Source of the DNA: Chloroflexota bacterium
GTDB taxonomy: Bacteria > Chloroflexota > Limnocylindria > Limnocylindrales > CSP1-4
Reading direction: 5' to 3'
Length of the DNA: 48,337 bases
Assembly: GCA_015478725.1 (NCBI GenBank)
Contig: JADMIG010000020.1
Location: 1-48,337, forward strand
This document shows positions 24,068 through 32,488 of this stretch, piece by piece (the first letter of the stretch is position 1; each line of letters begins with the position of its first letter). Below the pieces are notes generated by a model that was not told where the DNA came from, ran no database searches, and worked only from the letters and a program-made list of their open reading frames with translations. A program made the translations under genes and the position numbers.

Positions 24068-26743
24068 ATGTACTTCGACGAATTCAAGCACCAGCTGCCC
24101 GACATCGATACGCCCGAGACCGACGAATGGCTCGCGTCGCTCGACCAGGTCGTCGCCGAGGAAGGTGAGAACCGGGCGCGCTTCCTCATGTTCAAGCTCC
24201 TCAAGCGTGCGCGCCAGCTGCACGTCGGCCTGCCGCCGCTGACCCAGACGCGATACATCAACACGATCAGCCCGGAGCAGGAGCCGTTCTTCCCGGGCGA
24301 CGAGGAGCTCGAACACCGCATCCGCCGGATCGTCCGCTGGAACGCCGCGGCGATGGTCCTCCGGGCGAACAACCGGTTCGCCGGCATCGGCGGGCATCTC
24401 GCCACCTACGCGTCCGCCGCGAGTCTCTACGAGGTCGGGTTCAACCATTTCTTCCGCGGCAAGGACGACCGGCCTGGCGACCAGATCTTCTACCAGGGCC
24501 ACGCCGCACCGGGCATGTACGCCCGGGCCTACCTCGAGGGGCGGCTCACGGAGGACCAGCTCGACCATTTCCGACGCGAGGTCCAGCCCGGCGCGGGCCT
24601 CTCGTCCTACCCGCATCCGCGCCTCATGCCGGGATTCTGGGAATTCCCCACCGTGAGCATGGGGATCGGCCCGATCAGTGCGATCTACCAGGCGCGCTTC
24701 AACCGCTACCTCGCGAACCGTCGCCTGCGGGACACGAGCGACCAGCGCGTGTGGGCATTCCTCGGCGACGGAGAGATGGATGAGCCGGAGGCGCTGGCCG
24801 GCCTCTCGCTCGCCGCTCGCGAAGGACTCGACAACCTCACCTTCGTCGTCAACTGCAACCTCCAGCGCCTCGACGGGCCGGTCCGCGGCAACGGCAAGAT
24901 CATCCAGGAGCTCGAGGGGCTCTACCGCGGCGCGGGGTGGAACGTCATCAAGGTGATCTGGGGCCGCGAGTGGGACGAGCTGCTCGCCCGCGACGTGGAT
25001 GGCCTGCTCGTCGAGAAGATGAACAACACGCTGGACGGTGAATTCCAGAAGTTCTCCGTCGCCGGCGGGGCGTACATCCGGGAGCATTTCTTCGGACCGG
25101 ACGCGCGGCTGCGGGCGCTTGTCGCTCACCTCTCCGATGACGATCTCACCCGGCTTCGCCGCGGCGGCCACGACTACCGCAAGGTGTATGCGGCGTACAA
25201 GGCGGCCACCGAGTACACCGGCGCCCCGACGGTCATCCTCGTCCACACCGTGAAGGGCTGGACTCTCGGTCCCGGGGTGGAGGCCCGCAACATCACGCAC
25301 CAGGCGAAGAAACTCTCGGAGGCCGAGCTCCGGGTCTTCCGTGACCGGCTCGAGCTGCCGATCCCGGATGCGGCCCTCAAGGAGGCGCCCTACTACCATC
25401 CGGGTCCCGATTCGCCCGAGGTGGAGTACATCCGCGAGCGGCGTCGCGCACTCGGCGGCGCGTTGCCGAAGCGGATCGTCCGCGTTGCGCCACTGCCGTC
25501 GCCGGCACCGGCCGTGGACGCCGAGTTCACGACCGGATCGGAGATCGCCGTCTCGACGACGATGGCGTTCACCCGTCTGCTCCGGAACCTCATCCGCGAT
25601 CCCGCGCTCGGGCCGCGCATCGTCCCGATCATCCCCGACGAGGCGCGCACCTTCGGCATGGATCCGCTGTTCAAGGAGGTCGGCATCTACGCGGCCCTCG
25701 GCCAGCGCTACGAGCCGGTCGACTCGGATCTCGTCCTCAGCTACCGCGAGTCGGTCGACGGCCAGGTCCTCGAGGAGGGGATCACGGAGGCGGGCTCGAT
25801 GGCGAGCCTTCAGGCCGCCGGGACCGCGTACGCGAGCCACGACCTCGCGATGATCCCCTTCTATATCTTCTACTCGATGTTCGGCTTCCAGCGGGTCGGC
25901 GACCAGGCGTGGGCGTTCGGGGACGCTCGGGGACGTGGCTTCATGATGGGTGCGACCGCCGGCCGGACGACCCTCCACGGGGAGGGGCTCCAGCACGACG
26001 ACGGCCACTCGCATCTGCTCGCCGCGAACATCCCGAACGTCCGTCCGTACGACCCGGCCTATGCGTTCGAGGTCGCGGCCATCGTCCGCGACGGGATCGA
26101 GCGGATGTACGGCCGAAGCGAGGACGTCTTCTACTACATCACGCTGTACAACGAGAACTATCCGATGCCGCCACGCCCGGCGGACGTCGGCGATGGCATC
26201 GTCCGCGGGCTCTACCGGCTCCGCGAGGCCCCCGATCTCCGTCGGGCGGCGAAGGTGCGGCTCGTCGGCAGCGGTTCGATCCTCCAGCAGGTGATCGCCG
26301 CGCAGGCGCTGCTTGCCGATCGGTTCGGGGTGGCGGCGGAGGTGTACTCGGCGCCGTCGTTCCCGCTGCTCCGCCGCGACGCGCTCGAGGCCGAACGCTG
26401 GAATCGCCTGCACCCGCAGGAGACGCCGCGAGTCCCCCACGTCACGCGGATGCTCGGTCCGGACGGCGGGCCGATCGTGGCGGCTACGGACTGGATCACC
26501 GCCCTGCCGGACCTGGTGAGCCGCTGGCTGCCCTCGTCGTATACCTCGCTCGGCACGGATGGCTTCGGACGGAGCGACACCCGCGAGGCTCTGCGCTCCT
26601 ATTTCGAGATCGACCCGCCGCACATCGCCGCCGCCGCGCTCGCCGCGCTCGCCCGCTGCGGGAGCCTTCCGGCGTCCGCGGTGACGGCGGCGATCCGCGA
26701 TCTCGGCCTCGACCCGGACCGGGATTCGCCGCTGGCCGTCTGA
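24068..26743 (+). CDS. aceE: Pyruvate dehydrogenase E1 component, homodimeric type
   Basis: The thiamine-diphosphate enzyme that decarboxylates pyruvate and passes the acetyl group to lipoyl-E2. The 891-residue length matches E. coli AceE. The ThDP motif is clear (GDGEMDEPE at 233-241 and [15 protein letters not shown] after it), as are [24 protein letters not shown] (in parts), [14 protein letters not shown] and [15 protein letters not shown]. The ATG at 24068 aligns with the usual start; GTG 24005 would add 21 low-complexity residues. No E2 or E3 genes are adjacent, so the partners must be elsewhere. A strong hairpin follows the stop. Confidence 0.96.
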   Translation: MYFDEFKHQLPDIDTPETDEWLASLDQVVAEEGENRARFLMFKLLKRARQLHVGLPPLTQTRYINTISPEQEPFFPGDEELEHRIRRIVRWNAAAMVLRANNRFAGIGGHLATYASAASLYEVGFNHFFRGKDDRPGDQIFYQGHAAPGMYARAYLEGRLTEDQLDHFRREVQPGAGLSSYPHPRLMPGFWEFPTVSMGIGPISAIYQARFNRYLANRRLRDTSDQRVWAFLGDGEMDEPEALAGLSLAAREGLDNLTFVVNCNLQRLDGPVRGNGKIIQELEGLYRGAGWNVIKVIWGREWDELLARDVDGLLVEKMNNTLDGEFQKFSVAGGAYIREHFFGPDARLRALVAHLSDDDLTRLRRGGHDYRKVYAAYKAATEYTGAPTVILVHTVKGWTLGPGVEARNITHQAKKLSEAELRVFRDRLELPIPDAALKEAPYYHPGPDSPEVEYIRERRRALGGALPKRIVRVAPLPSPAPAVDAEFTTGSEIAVSTTMAFTRLLRNLIRDPALGPRIVPIIPDEARTFGMDPLFKEVGIYAALGQRYEPVDSDLVLSYRESVDGQVLEEGITEAGSMASLQAAGTAYASHDLAMIPFYIFYSMFGFQRVGDQAWAFGDARGRGFMMGATAGRTTLHGEGLQHDDGHSHLLAANIPNVRPYDPAYAFEVAAIVRDGIERMYGRSEDVFYYITLYNENYPMPPRPADVGDGIVRGLYRLREAPDLRRAAKVRLVGSGSILQQVIAAQALLADRFGVAAEVYSAPSFPLLRRDALEAERWNRLHPQETPRVPHVTRMLGPDGGPIVAATDWITALPDLVSRWLPSSYTSLGTDGFGRSDTREALRSYFEIDPPHIAAAALAALARCGSLPASAVTAAIRDLGLDPDRDSPLAV

Positions 26744-26751
26744 CTCCCGCA

Positions 26752-26780
26752 GGGGCCGATTCAAGGCGCCTTGCGGCCCC
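26752..26780 (+). terminator. Hairpin after aceE
   Basis: A 7-bp stem GGGGCCG / CGGCCCC (26752-26758 with 26774-26780) encloses the perfect palindrome CAAGGCGCCTTG, with a three-base bulge. It starts 8 bp after the aceE stop. There is no T-run, so it is a terminator or 3'-end stabiliser only by position and strength. Confidence 0.55.
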
Positions 26781-26793
26781 GATGCAAGGCCGG

Positions 26794-26823
26794 TTGACCA
26801 TGACGGGCTGGGCGCACTACCAT
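26794..26823 (+). promoter_or_regulatory. Promoter of the FTR1 permease gene
   Basis: TTGACC (26794-26799), 18-bp spacer, TACCAT (26818-26823). Predicted transcription starts near 26830, about 60 nt before the chosen GTG. It is the only good -35/-10 pair in this gap. Confidence 0.5.
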
Positions 26824-26888
26824 CGCGGCGGCTCCCGGCGTCCGAGGTGCGGCGTTTGCGGACGTCGCGATCCGGAGGATGGACGGCG

Positions 26889-27761
26889 GTGGATCTCGGA
26901 GCACTGACGAGCGGCCTGCTCACGGGCCTTCGCGAAGGGGTCGAAGGCGCTCTCATCGTGAGCATCGTCCTCGCCTACCTGGGTCGAACGGGGAATGCGC
27001 AGTACGCGAGCCGGATCTGGCTCGGCGTCGGCGGAGCGCTCGCCCTCAGCGTCGCGATCGGCGCCGCGCTCTTCGTGACGATCGGCAGGCTGCCCTCGCC
27101 GTACGAGCAGATCTTCGAAGGCCTGACGCTGCTCATCGCCGCCTGCGTCGTCACCTGGATGCTGTTCTGGATGCGCCGCCAGGCGGCCGGCGTGAGCGGC
27201 GAGCTCCGGGCGGCCGTCGAGCGGGTCCTTGGCCGCGGCGGAGCCTGGGGTCTCACGGTGCTCGCCTTCACCGCGGTCGTCCGCGAGGGCATCGAAACGT
27301 CGCTCTTCCTCGTCGGTCAGGTCGAGGTGGCCTCCCGGACGACGAACCTCGGTGCCCTCTCGGTCCTCGGCGGGGCGGTCGTCGGTCTGGCGATCGCTGT
27401 CGCGATCGGCGCGGGCTTCTACCGCGGCACCCGGCGGATCGACCTCGCCAGGTTCTTCCGCTGGACGGGCGTCGCCCTCGTCTTCATCGCGGCCGGCCTC
27501 CTCAGCGGGGCCGTCCACGAGTTCATCGAGATCGGCGTGATCGGGATCGGCACCAGTCCGCTGTACGACATCTCGAGCGTGGTCTCCGACTCAACCGGGA
27601 TCGGCGGCTTCCTCCACGCGCTCCTGGGATTCCGGTCCGCCCCGGAGCTGCTCGTCGTCGTCGTCCACCTCATGTATCTCGCGGCGGTCCTCGGGCTCTA
27701 CCTGCGACCGATGCGGATCGCTCGCCGCGTGGAGGCTGAGCGCGGAACTGCCGGCTCCTGA
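26889..27761 (+). CDS. FTR1/EfeU-family iron permease
   Basis: 290-residue, seven-helix membrane protein. Both iron-coordinating R-E-x-x-E motifs of the family are present: REGVEG (Arg15-Glu19 onward) and REGIET in the fourth helix region. The family imports ferrous or re-oxidised ferric iron, often with periplasmic EfeO/EfeB; neither is nearby. I chose GTG at 26889, with GGAGG 11 bp upstream, because DLGALTSGLLTGLREG fits the normal N-terminus; GTG at 26847 would add 14 basic residues. Regulation by a metal repressor is not visible. Confidence 0.88.
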   Translation: MDLGALTSGLLTGLREGVEGALIVSIVLAYLGRTGNAQYASRIWLGVGGALALSVAIGAALFVTIGRLPSPYEQIFEGLTLLIAACVVTWMLFWMRRQAAGVSGELRAAVERVLGRGGAWGLTVLAFTAVVREGIETSLFLVGQVEVASRTTNLGALSVLGGAVVGLAIAVAIGAGFYRGTRRIDLARFFRWTGVALVFIAAGLLSGAVHEFIEIGVIGIGTSPLYDISSVVSDSTGIGGFLHALLGFRSAPELLVVVVHLMYLAAVLGLYLRPMRIARRVEAERGTAGS

Positions 27762-27767
27762 GCGTGG

Positions 27768-27795
27768 CGCCCGGACCGCGGACCGCGGCCGGGCG
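27768..27795 (+). terminator. Hairpin after FTR1 gene
   Basis: CGCCCGG (27768-27774) pairs with CCGGGCG (27789-27795) around a loop containing two CCGCGG palindromes. It starts 7 bp after the permease stop. No T-run is present; terminator role is by position. Confidence 0.4.
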
Positions 27796-27899
27796 TGCCC
27801 GAACGCCGATCTTCGTGCGCCCCGGGAACCGGATCGGCCCCAGCGTCGTCTGACGGCCACTTCGGTCGCCCGCCGGGCGGCCTCTTCGTGGAGCACCCG

Positions 27900-28691
27900 A
27901 TGTCGACGACGCTCGCCCGGTTCACCCTCGCCCGCCTCCGGCGCATCCCGCTCCTCATCGTCGCCCTCGCCGTCTTCGCAGCGTTCCTCGCCTCCTCGGC
28001 GCCGTCGGCACCGTCGTTCACCCCACGACCGGCGGCCGGCGCGGACACGAGCGCCGCACCCGAACACACGATCAGCGTGAGCGGCACCGGGACGGTGACC
28101 CTCTCGCCGGATGTCGCCGACCTCCACCTCGGCGTGGTCGTGACCCGTTCCACGGTGAGGGCCGCCCGGGCGGATGCCGCCACGGCGATGACGGCGGTCA
28201 TCGCCGCCCTCAAGTCGGCCGGCATCGCCGACGCGGACATCCAGACCTCGCTCCTCAGCCTCCAACCGCAGTACGACTATTCGAACGGTGGGTCAGTGCC
28301 GCGTCTCACCGGCTACCAGTTCGCGAACTCCGTGACCGCGACGGTCCGTCATCTCGACGCTCTCGGCGGAGCGATCGATGGCGCGATCGCCGCCGGTGCC
28401 ACGACGCTCGACTCGGTGGTCTTCCGGGTGAACGACCCGACGCGCGCCGAGGCGCAGGCTCGGACGGCGGCGATGGCCGACGCGCGGGCGAAGGCGGACG
28501 CGCTCGCGGCAGCGGCCGGCGTGACGATCTCCGGTGTCAGCTCGATCGCGGAGACCACCGCTCCGACGCCCATCCCGATCCCGTACCTCGGCGCAGCGGC
28601 TCCCGACAGCGTGAAGTCCGTTCCGACCCCCGTTCAGGCCGGGACGAACCAGGTCACGGTGAGCGTCGCCGTCGTCTACCGGATCCCCTGA
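27900..28691 (+). CDS. SIMPL-domain (DUF541) secreted/lipid-anchored protein
   Basis: 263 residues. The N-terminal segment RRIPLLIVALAVFAAFLASS is a signal or anchor helix. The rest is a SIMPL/DUF541 domain: ISVSGTGTVTLSPDVADLHLGVV, IQTSLLSLQPQYDYSNG, TGYQFANSVTATVRHLDALG, and the helical AEAQARTAAMADARAKADALAAAAG (quoted in parts). Family members are envelope proteins of poorly defined function, some linked to oxidative stress. ATG at 27900 has GGAG 7 bp upstream. It converges on the DUF72 gene with a 43-bp gap. Confidence 0.88.
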   Translation: MSTTLARFTLARLRRIPLLIVALAVFAAFLASSAPSAPSFTPRPAAGADTSAAPEHTISVSGTGTVTLSPDVADLHLGVVVTRSTVRAARADAATAMTAVIAALKSAGIADADIQTSLLSLQPQYDYSNGGSVPRLTGYQFANSVTATVRHLDALGGAIDGAIAAGATTLDSVVFRVNDPTRAEAQARTAAMADARAKADALAAAAGVTISGVSSIAETTAPTPIPIPYLGAAAPDSVKSVPTPVQAGTNQVTVSVAVVYRIP

Positions 28692-28734
28692 TCCGCCAGA
28701 TGGGCTCGGGCTCCGCCCGACGCCCCTGACGCGG

Positions 28735-29544
28735 TCAGCCGTCCGGCACGGCCTCGAGGGGTCGCGCGGCGCGGCCCTCGATCGCGATCCGGGCGGAGAC
28801 GATCCCGGGGAAGGCGGCGGCGTGGACCGCGGAGAGCCCGGTCGCGTCGTGACGGAAGAAGACGTACACGGCACGGCCGTCCTCGAGGAACGGGACGAGT
28901 CGCGCGGCCCATCCGGCGAGGTCCTCCGGCGAGTACGCCGTGCGCCGAAGGCGGACGTACAGCGACTCGCCGAGCGCCCGAATCGCCGGCGGCTCCTCGC
29001 CCTCGCGGTCCGTCGAGCACCACGCAGCGCCGATGGACGCAAGCGCCGCAAAGGTCTCGTCGACGGCCCAGGATGCATCCTCCGCCTCCACCGTGAGGGG
29101 CAGGTCGCGGGGCCATGACGTGATGAGCGCGGCGAGCCGGCCATCGTCACGATGGACGTGCCCGGGGATCCTGAACAGGACGCTGCCGAGTCGGTTCCCG
29201 AAGGTCCGATACGGCGATGTGAGCCACTCTGCGGCGACCGCCGGGTCGCGGAGGAGCGCCTGGAGGCTGCCACCCCGCTGCGCCTTGACGACGAACCTGA
29301 ACGATGCGGGCGTCGCGGCCACCCAGCCGGCGACGGTCCGTTCCGTGGGCTGCCGGTAGAACGTCGCGTTGATCTCGCAGGCGGACAGGCGGCCGGCATA
29401 GAACCGGAGGAGGTCGGGTGGGCGGAGCCCCGGGGGATAGAAGCTCGGCGCCCAGCCCGGGTAGGCGAAGCCGCTCGTGCCCACGTACAGGCGGTCGATC
29501 GCCGGTGCGGCTGCGCCGACCGCGGGGCCGGCGGCCGGGATCAT
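28735..29544 (-). CDS. DUF72-family protein (YecE-like)
   Basis: 269-residue TIM-barrel protein of the DUF72 family: YVGTSGFAYPGWAPSFYP, FYAGRLSACEINATFYRQPT, FRFVVKAQRGGS, LTVEAEDASW, and the C-terminal YVFFRHDATGLSAVHAA. Its biochemical role is unknown. The ATG at 29544 shares one base with the MarR stop (TGATG), so the two are translationally coupled and both are under the MarR promoter. Confidence 0.87.
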   Translation of the reverse strand: MIPAAGPAVGAAAPAIDRLYVGTSGFAYPGWAPSFYPPGLRPPDLLRFYAGRLSACEINATFYRQPTERTVAGWVAATPASFRFVVKAQRGGSLQALLRDPAVAAEWLTSPYRTFGNRLGSVLFRIPGHVHRDDGRLAALITSWPRDLPLTVEAEDASWAVDETFAALASIGAAWCSTDREGEEPPAIRALGESLYVRLRRTAYSPEDLAGWAARLVPFLEDGRAVYVFFRHDATGLSAVHAAAFPGIVSARIAIEGRAARPLEAVPDG

Positions 29545-30089
29545 CAGGCTCGGCGGCGCTCCGCGGGCGCGTCGGTGTCGTCGTCGCACACGGAAGTCCC
29601 GTCCGCGGCGGCCTGGACGCGGAGTCCGCCGACGATCGTCTCGAGCGTCCGACCAAGGGCGGCGAGCTCGCCTGACGAGAGCGGCTCGAGGAAATACCGG
29701 GTGACGCCGCGGAGATGCGTCCGGGAAGCGTCCCTGAGCCGATCGAGGCCCGCGCTCGTGATGACCGCCTCGGCGCCGCGAGCGTCCGTCGAGCACTGCG
29801 TCCGAGCGACAAGGCCGTCCGCGACGAGGCGATCGACGAGTCGTGTCACGCCGCTCCGGCTCAGCAGGACACGGTCCGCGAGCTGGTTCATCCGGAGACG
29901 GCGATCGGGTGCGATCGCAAGCTGGATGAGCGCGTCGTACTCGGCGAGCGACATGGACTGCTCCGCGCGCAGCTCGTCGTCGAGGCGCCGGCTGATGAGC
30001 GCGTGCGCCTGGAGGAACGTCCGCCAGTCGTCGATGTTGGGATGGTCGAGGCCGATCTCGCGACTCGTCCGGGTGGGGGATTCGGTCAT
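29544..30089 (-). CDS. MarR-family transcriptional regulator
   Basis: 181-residue winged-helix dimeric regulator. The DNA-binding part reads YDALIQLAIAPDRRLRMNQLADRVLLSRSG (in parts) followed by VTRLVDRLVADGLVARTQCSTDARGAEAVIT, with flanking helices for dimerisation. It heads the marR-DUF72 unit and is divergent from the YceI gene. Two inverted-repeat sites between them suggest it controls both directions. The ATG at 30089 lies only about 3 nt after the predicted transcription start, so the mRNA is nearly leaderless. The inducing ligand is unknown. Confidence 0.9.
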   Translation of the reverse strand: MTESPTRTSREIGLDHPNIDDWRTFLQAHALISRRLDDELRAEQSMSLAEYDALIQLAIAPDRRLRMNQLADRVLLSRSGVTRLVDRLVADGLVARTQCSTDARGAEAVITSAGLDRLRDASRTHLRGVTRYFLEPLSSGELAALGRTLETIVGGLRVQAAADGTSVCDDDTDAPAERRRA

Positions 30090-30098
30090 GGCCCCGCC

Positions 30099-30128
30099 AT
30101 CATACGACACGGTCGCAATCGTTGACAA
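30099..30128 (-). promoter_or_regulatory. marR promoter
   Basis: Minus strand: TTGTCA (30128-30123), 18-bp spacer, TATGAT (30104-30099). Transcription should begin near 30092, almost at the ATG at 30089. The -35 hexamer overlaps the -35 of the divergent YceI promoter on the opposite strand. Confidence 0.7.
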
Positions 30129-30162
30129 TGCAACTAACGAGGCGTATGGTTGCTGGTGCAAC
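30121..30162. promoter_or_regulatory. Paired operators GTTGN4TGCAAC for MarR
   Basis: GTTGACAATGCAAC (30121-30134) and GTTGCTGGTGCAAC (30149-30162) share the pattern GTTG-N4-TGCAAC and are 28 bp apart. The second is a dyad with 5-bp arms, GTTGC/GCAAC; the first pairs over 4 bp. One covers the shared -35 region and the other overlaps the end of the plus-strand -10. Binding by the adjacent MarR protein is inferred. Confidence 0.6.
30122..30150 (+). promoter_or_regulatory. YceI gene promoter
   Basis: TTGACA (30122-30127), 17-bp spacer, TATGGT (30145-30150), the best sigma-70-like match in the window. Start near 30157, giving a leader of about 63 nt that contains the AGGAG used by the YceI gene. 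Confidence 0.75.
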
Positions 30163-30219
30163 GAGAGCCACGCCGGCGACGCCGCCGCGCAATCCGCCAC
30201 CGAGCGGCAGGAGACAACG

Positions 30220-30780
30220 ATGAGCACCTGGAAGATCGATCCGGCACACACGGATGTGAATTTCTCCGCCAAGCACATGATGGTCACGACGGTCCACGGC
30301 AAGTTCGCCGCCGTCGACGGCGCGATCACCCTCGACGATGCTGCCCCCGAACGCTCGAGCGGTGCGTTCCGCGTCGCCAGCGCGAGCATCACGACCGGCG
30401 TCGAGAAGCGCGACGGCCACCTTCGATCGGCGGACTTCTTCGACGTCGAGAACCACCCGTCGATCGTCTTCACCTCGACCGCCATCTCGCCCAACGGGAC
30501 CGATCGGTACGCGGTGACCGGCGACCTGACGATCCGCGGCACCACTCGGCCCGCGACCTTCGATGTCGAGGTGCTCGGCTTCTACGCCGGGATGAACGGC
30601 CAGCGGCGGATCGGCCTGACGGCGACCACGAAGATCGACCGGGAGGCCTGGGGCCTTACCTGGAATGTCGGTCTCGAGGCCGGCGGCTGGCTCGTCGGCA
30701 AGGAGATCTCCATCGAGGTCGACGTCGCTGCGGACGAGGTGCCGGCCGCGGTGACCGGAGCGGCGGTCGTGGCCGCCTGA
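30220..30780 (+). CDS. YceI-family lipid-binding protein
   Basis: 186-residue lipocalin-like beta-barrel of the YceI family, which binds polyisoprenoids or other lipids. Family features: WKIDPAHTDVNFSAKHMMVTTVHG, GVEKRDGHLRSADFFDVENHP, and TGDLTIRGTTRPATFDVEV (in parts), then EAWGLTWNVGLEAGGWLVGKEI. There is no signal peptide, so this form is cytoplasmic. ATG at 30220 has AGGAG 7 bp upstream. It is driven by the promoter at 30122-30150 and probably repressed by the divergent MarR protein. A hairpin lies 90 bp after the stop. Confidence 0.93.
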   Translation: MSTWKIDPAHTDVNFSAKHMMVTTVHGKFAAVDGAITLDDAAPERSSGAFRVASASITTGVEKRDGHLRSADFFDVENHPSIVFTSTAISPNGTDRYAVTGDLTIRGTTRPATFDVEVLGFYAGMNGQRRIGLTATTKIDREAWGLTWNVGLEAGGWLVGKEISIEVDVAADEVPAAVTGAAVVAA

Positions 30781-31220
30781 GCGCGGTCGGAGCGCGACGG
30801 ACCCGGGAACCCAGGTCGCCTGAGAGGCGCGCTCTCACTGGTATGCAGAGGCCGCCTCCGATCGAGGCCGGCTCCGATCCGTTCGGAGCCGACCTTTCCA
30901 CGTCCGCGAACGTCCGGCCCGGGGAGGCCGGCACCGAGGCGTCGGTCAGGTCTGCTACGTGATTGGCGGGAGGGCACGCGACGCCGGGCGATCCGTGACA
31001 ATTCGAGCCCTTGGTGCGGGCACCGCGATCCTCGAAGTATCAAGCCGCTGGGACATCGCTCGGATTTGAAGGCGCGGGCAGTCAATCCGATCTAGCAGAC
31101 CGCCGGGCATAGGTTACTTCGGCCGCTTCGGTCTGAATTCATGCGGTCGACCGGCCCACGTCCGCCGGATGGAGCGAGGACGAGATCGGCCATGGGTTCG
31201 AGCAGTTCTTGATGGCCCGA
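30781..31220. other. Intergenic region at the core/island boundary
   Basis: 440 bp without a recognisable gene between YceI and the GntR regulator, which converge here. It contains the hairpin at 30870-30890. At 31145-31152 it has GGTCGACC, half of the island operator motif. Base composition becomes more even from about 31.0 kb on. No tRNA, attachment-site repeat or integrase remnant is visible. Confidence 0.6.
30870..30890. terminator. Hairpin between YceI and GntR genes
   Basis: GGCTCCGA (30870-30877) and TCGGAGCC (30883-30890) form an 8-bp perfect stem with a 5-base loop. It lies 90 bp beyond the YceI stop and faces the convergent GntR gene, so it could end transcription in both directions. 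There is no long T-run. Confidence 0.45.
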
Positions 31221-32048
31221 TCAAGATGAAGAAGTGGGGGCTGAAGGGCGGGGCGTAGTTGCGACGCCATCGAGAAGCTGTTCATCGTGCGTGTGAACCG
31301 ATGCATGCCCTTCCGGGTCCAGCTCGTCGAAGTAGGCCGCGACCCGCTCACGCGCCTCTTCGACGTGGGCCTCGAGCCGCCTGGATGCGAACTCAGGATC
31401 CCCGGTCTCGATCGCCTCGAGCAGTGCCTGGTGCTGGTCGGCGCTCGTTGCGAGCATCGGGTACGGAAGCTCATCGAAGTCGAGCAGCGTCTGGATCGCA
31501 GGAACATGTCGGACGAAGATCGCATGCAATCGGCGGTTCCCGCTTAGGGCGCATAGCCTTTCGTGGAATTGCAGATCGGCGCGGCGAACCGCCGGCACAT
31601 CGGCGGTCAGTGCGGCGGTGCGAATCTCATCGACCGCGGCGCGAAGCTCCGCGACAGCCATGCGATCTCCACGAGTGGCCAGCAGGCGAGCAGCACGGCC
31701 CTCGATGGCAGCGCGGACATCGTAGATCTCGCGCACGTCGTTCCGGTTGAGGGTGACGACGAAAGCCCCCCGTCGCGGTTCCTCTTCGATGAGACCCTCG
31801 CCGACCAGAGTCTTGAACGCCTCGCGGACCGTGCCTCGACTTACTCCGAGTCGGGAGGCGAGCTTCGCCTCGATCAGATGGGTGCCGCGCCGAATGCTGC
31901 CAGAAAGGATCTGTTCGCGAAGGATGGCCGAGGCATCCTCGGCCAGCTTCCTCGGCGCCGCAAGAGGCGATAGATCCGGGAGGCCATAGTCTTCATCGCG
32001 CGGTGTCCTCCCGTCGCTGCCGCTGTAGGACGCGTCTCTGATCGGCAT
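31221..32048 (-). CDS. GntR-family regulator, FadR subfamily (FCD domain)
   Basis: 275 residues. The N-terminal winged helix (about 33-100) includes REQILSGSIRRGTHLIEAKLASRLGVSRGTVREAFKTL (in parts) and GLIEEEPRRGAFVV. The C-terminal FCD domain has the expected metal-binding positions in DLQFHERLCALSGNRRL, DQHQALLEAIETGD and RLEAHVEEA. FCD regulators sense small carboxylates, sugar acids or metal-bound ligands. The palindrome GGTNGACNGTCNACC lies in its own promoter (32134-32148) and before three other island units, so it is the likely regulator of the island. ATG at 32048, about 85 nt after the predicted start of transcription. The last 15 residues are low-complexity. Confidence 0.92.
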   Translation of the reverse strand: MPIRDASYSGSDGRTPRDEDYGLPDLSPLAAPRKLAEDASAILREQILSGSIRRGTHLIEAKLASRLGVSRGTVREAFKTLVGEGLIEEEPRRGAFVVTLNRNDVREIYDVRAAIEGRAARLLATRGDRMAVAELRAAVDEIRTAALTADVPAVRRADLQFHERLCALSGNRRLHAIFVRHVPAIQTLLDFDELPYPMLATSADQHQALLEAIETGDPEFASRRLEAHVEEARERVAAYFDELDPEGHASVHTHDEQLLDGVATTPRPSAPTSSS

Positions 32049-32133
32049 CGGTTCTCGGTTCCCCTACCTCGGCGCCGTCGGGCTCACTCGACGTCTCGGG
32101 TCGGGTGGCAGTGGGCGTGCTGTCGCCCAGGTC

Positions 32134-32148
32134 GGTCGACAGTCTACC
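32134..32148 (-). promoter_or_regulatory. Island operator A, before the GntR gene
   Basis: Minus strand GGTAGACTGTCGACC, a perfect match to GGTNGACNGTCNACC. It contains TAGACT, which with the upstream TG forms an extended -10 (32149-32141). A repressor bound here would block the regulator's own promoter. Confidence 0.7.
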
Positions 32149-32445
32149 ATCCGGTAGCGCCCGGTTAACAGCACCCTTTCGATTTCATGAACAACGGATG
32201 TCACATGGTCCAGAACGTTGTCGCCGTGTGCGGATCTAACGACGGAAGACGCAGACGCTGGCGCTCGACAGCGGCGATCAGTCGCGAGTCGGCGTGACCC
32301 GTGCTCACGCCCCAGAGATGGTTGACGAGGTCGGTCAGCTGCGGCGTCGCGACTCGCGCATGCACGCCCGCACCCACCGGCAATCAGGACCGCATCGAGG
32401 TCGCCCTGCGAGTGCGCCGCTCGCGATCCGGTCGGGTTCGTCGAT

Positions 32446-32460
32446 GGTACACTGTCGACC
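32446..32460 (+). promoter_or_regulatory. Island operator B, before the PHP operon
   Basis: GGTACACTGTCGACC, one mismatch from the palindrome GGTNGACNGTCNACC. It contains TACACT as part of an extended -10 TGGTACACT (32445-32453). Transcription would start near 32460, some 29 nt before the GTG of the PHP gene. Confidence 0.68.
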
Positions 32461-32488
32461 GTTGACTGACCCTTCGACCTCACACGGC

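Larger units (their letters stand above)
32049..32488. other. Divergent control region, GntR gene / PHP operon
   Basis: 440 bp between the GntR gene (minus) and the PHP operon (plus). Each side has one copy of the island palindrome over an extended -10. The middle, roughly 32160-32430, holds no recognisable gene. It could still encode a short RNA, but no structure stands out. Confidence 0.6.

Noticed and set aside
23474-26965. 1163-codon minus-strand frame opposite aceE
   Set aside because: Antisense to a full-length AceE with clear motifs; the frame has no recognisable domain and lacks a sensible start.
31145-31152. GGTCGACC, half of the island operator
   Set aside because: Only half of the palindrome is present, at the 3' end of the GntR gene and away from a promoter, so it is not counted as a fifth operator.
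31185-31215. GGTTCGA stretch as a possible tRNA T-loop
   Set aside because: No matching acceptor, anticodon or D arms could be folded around it.
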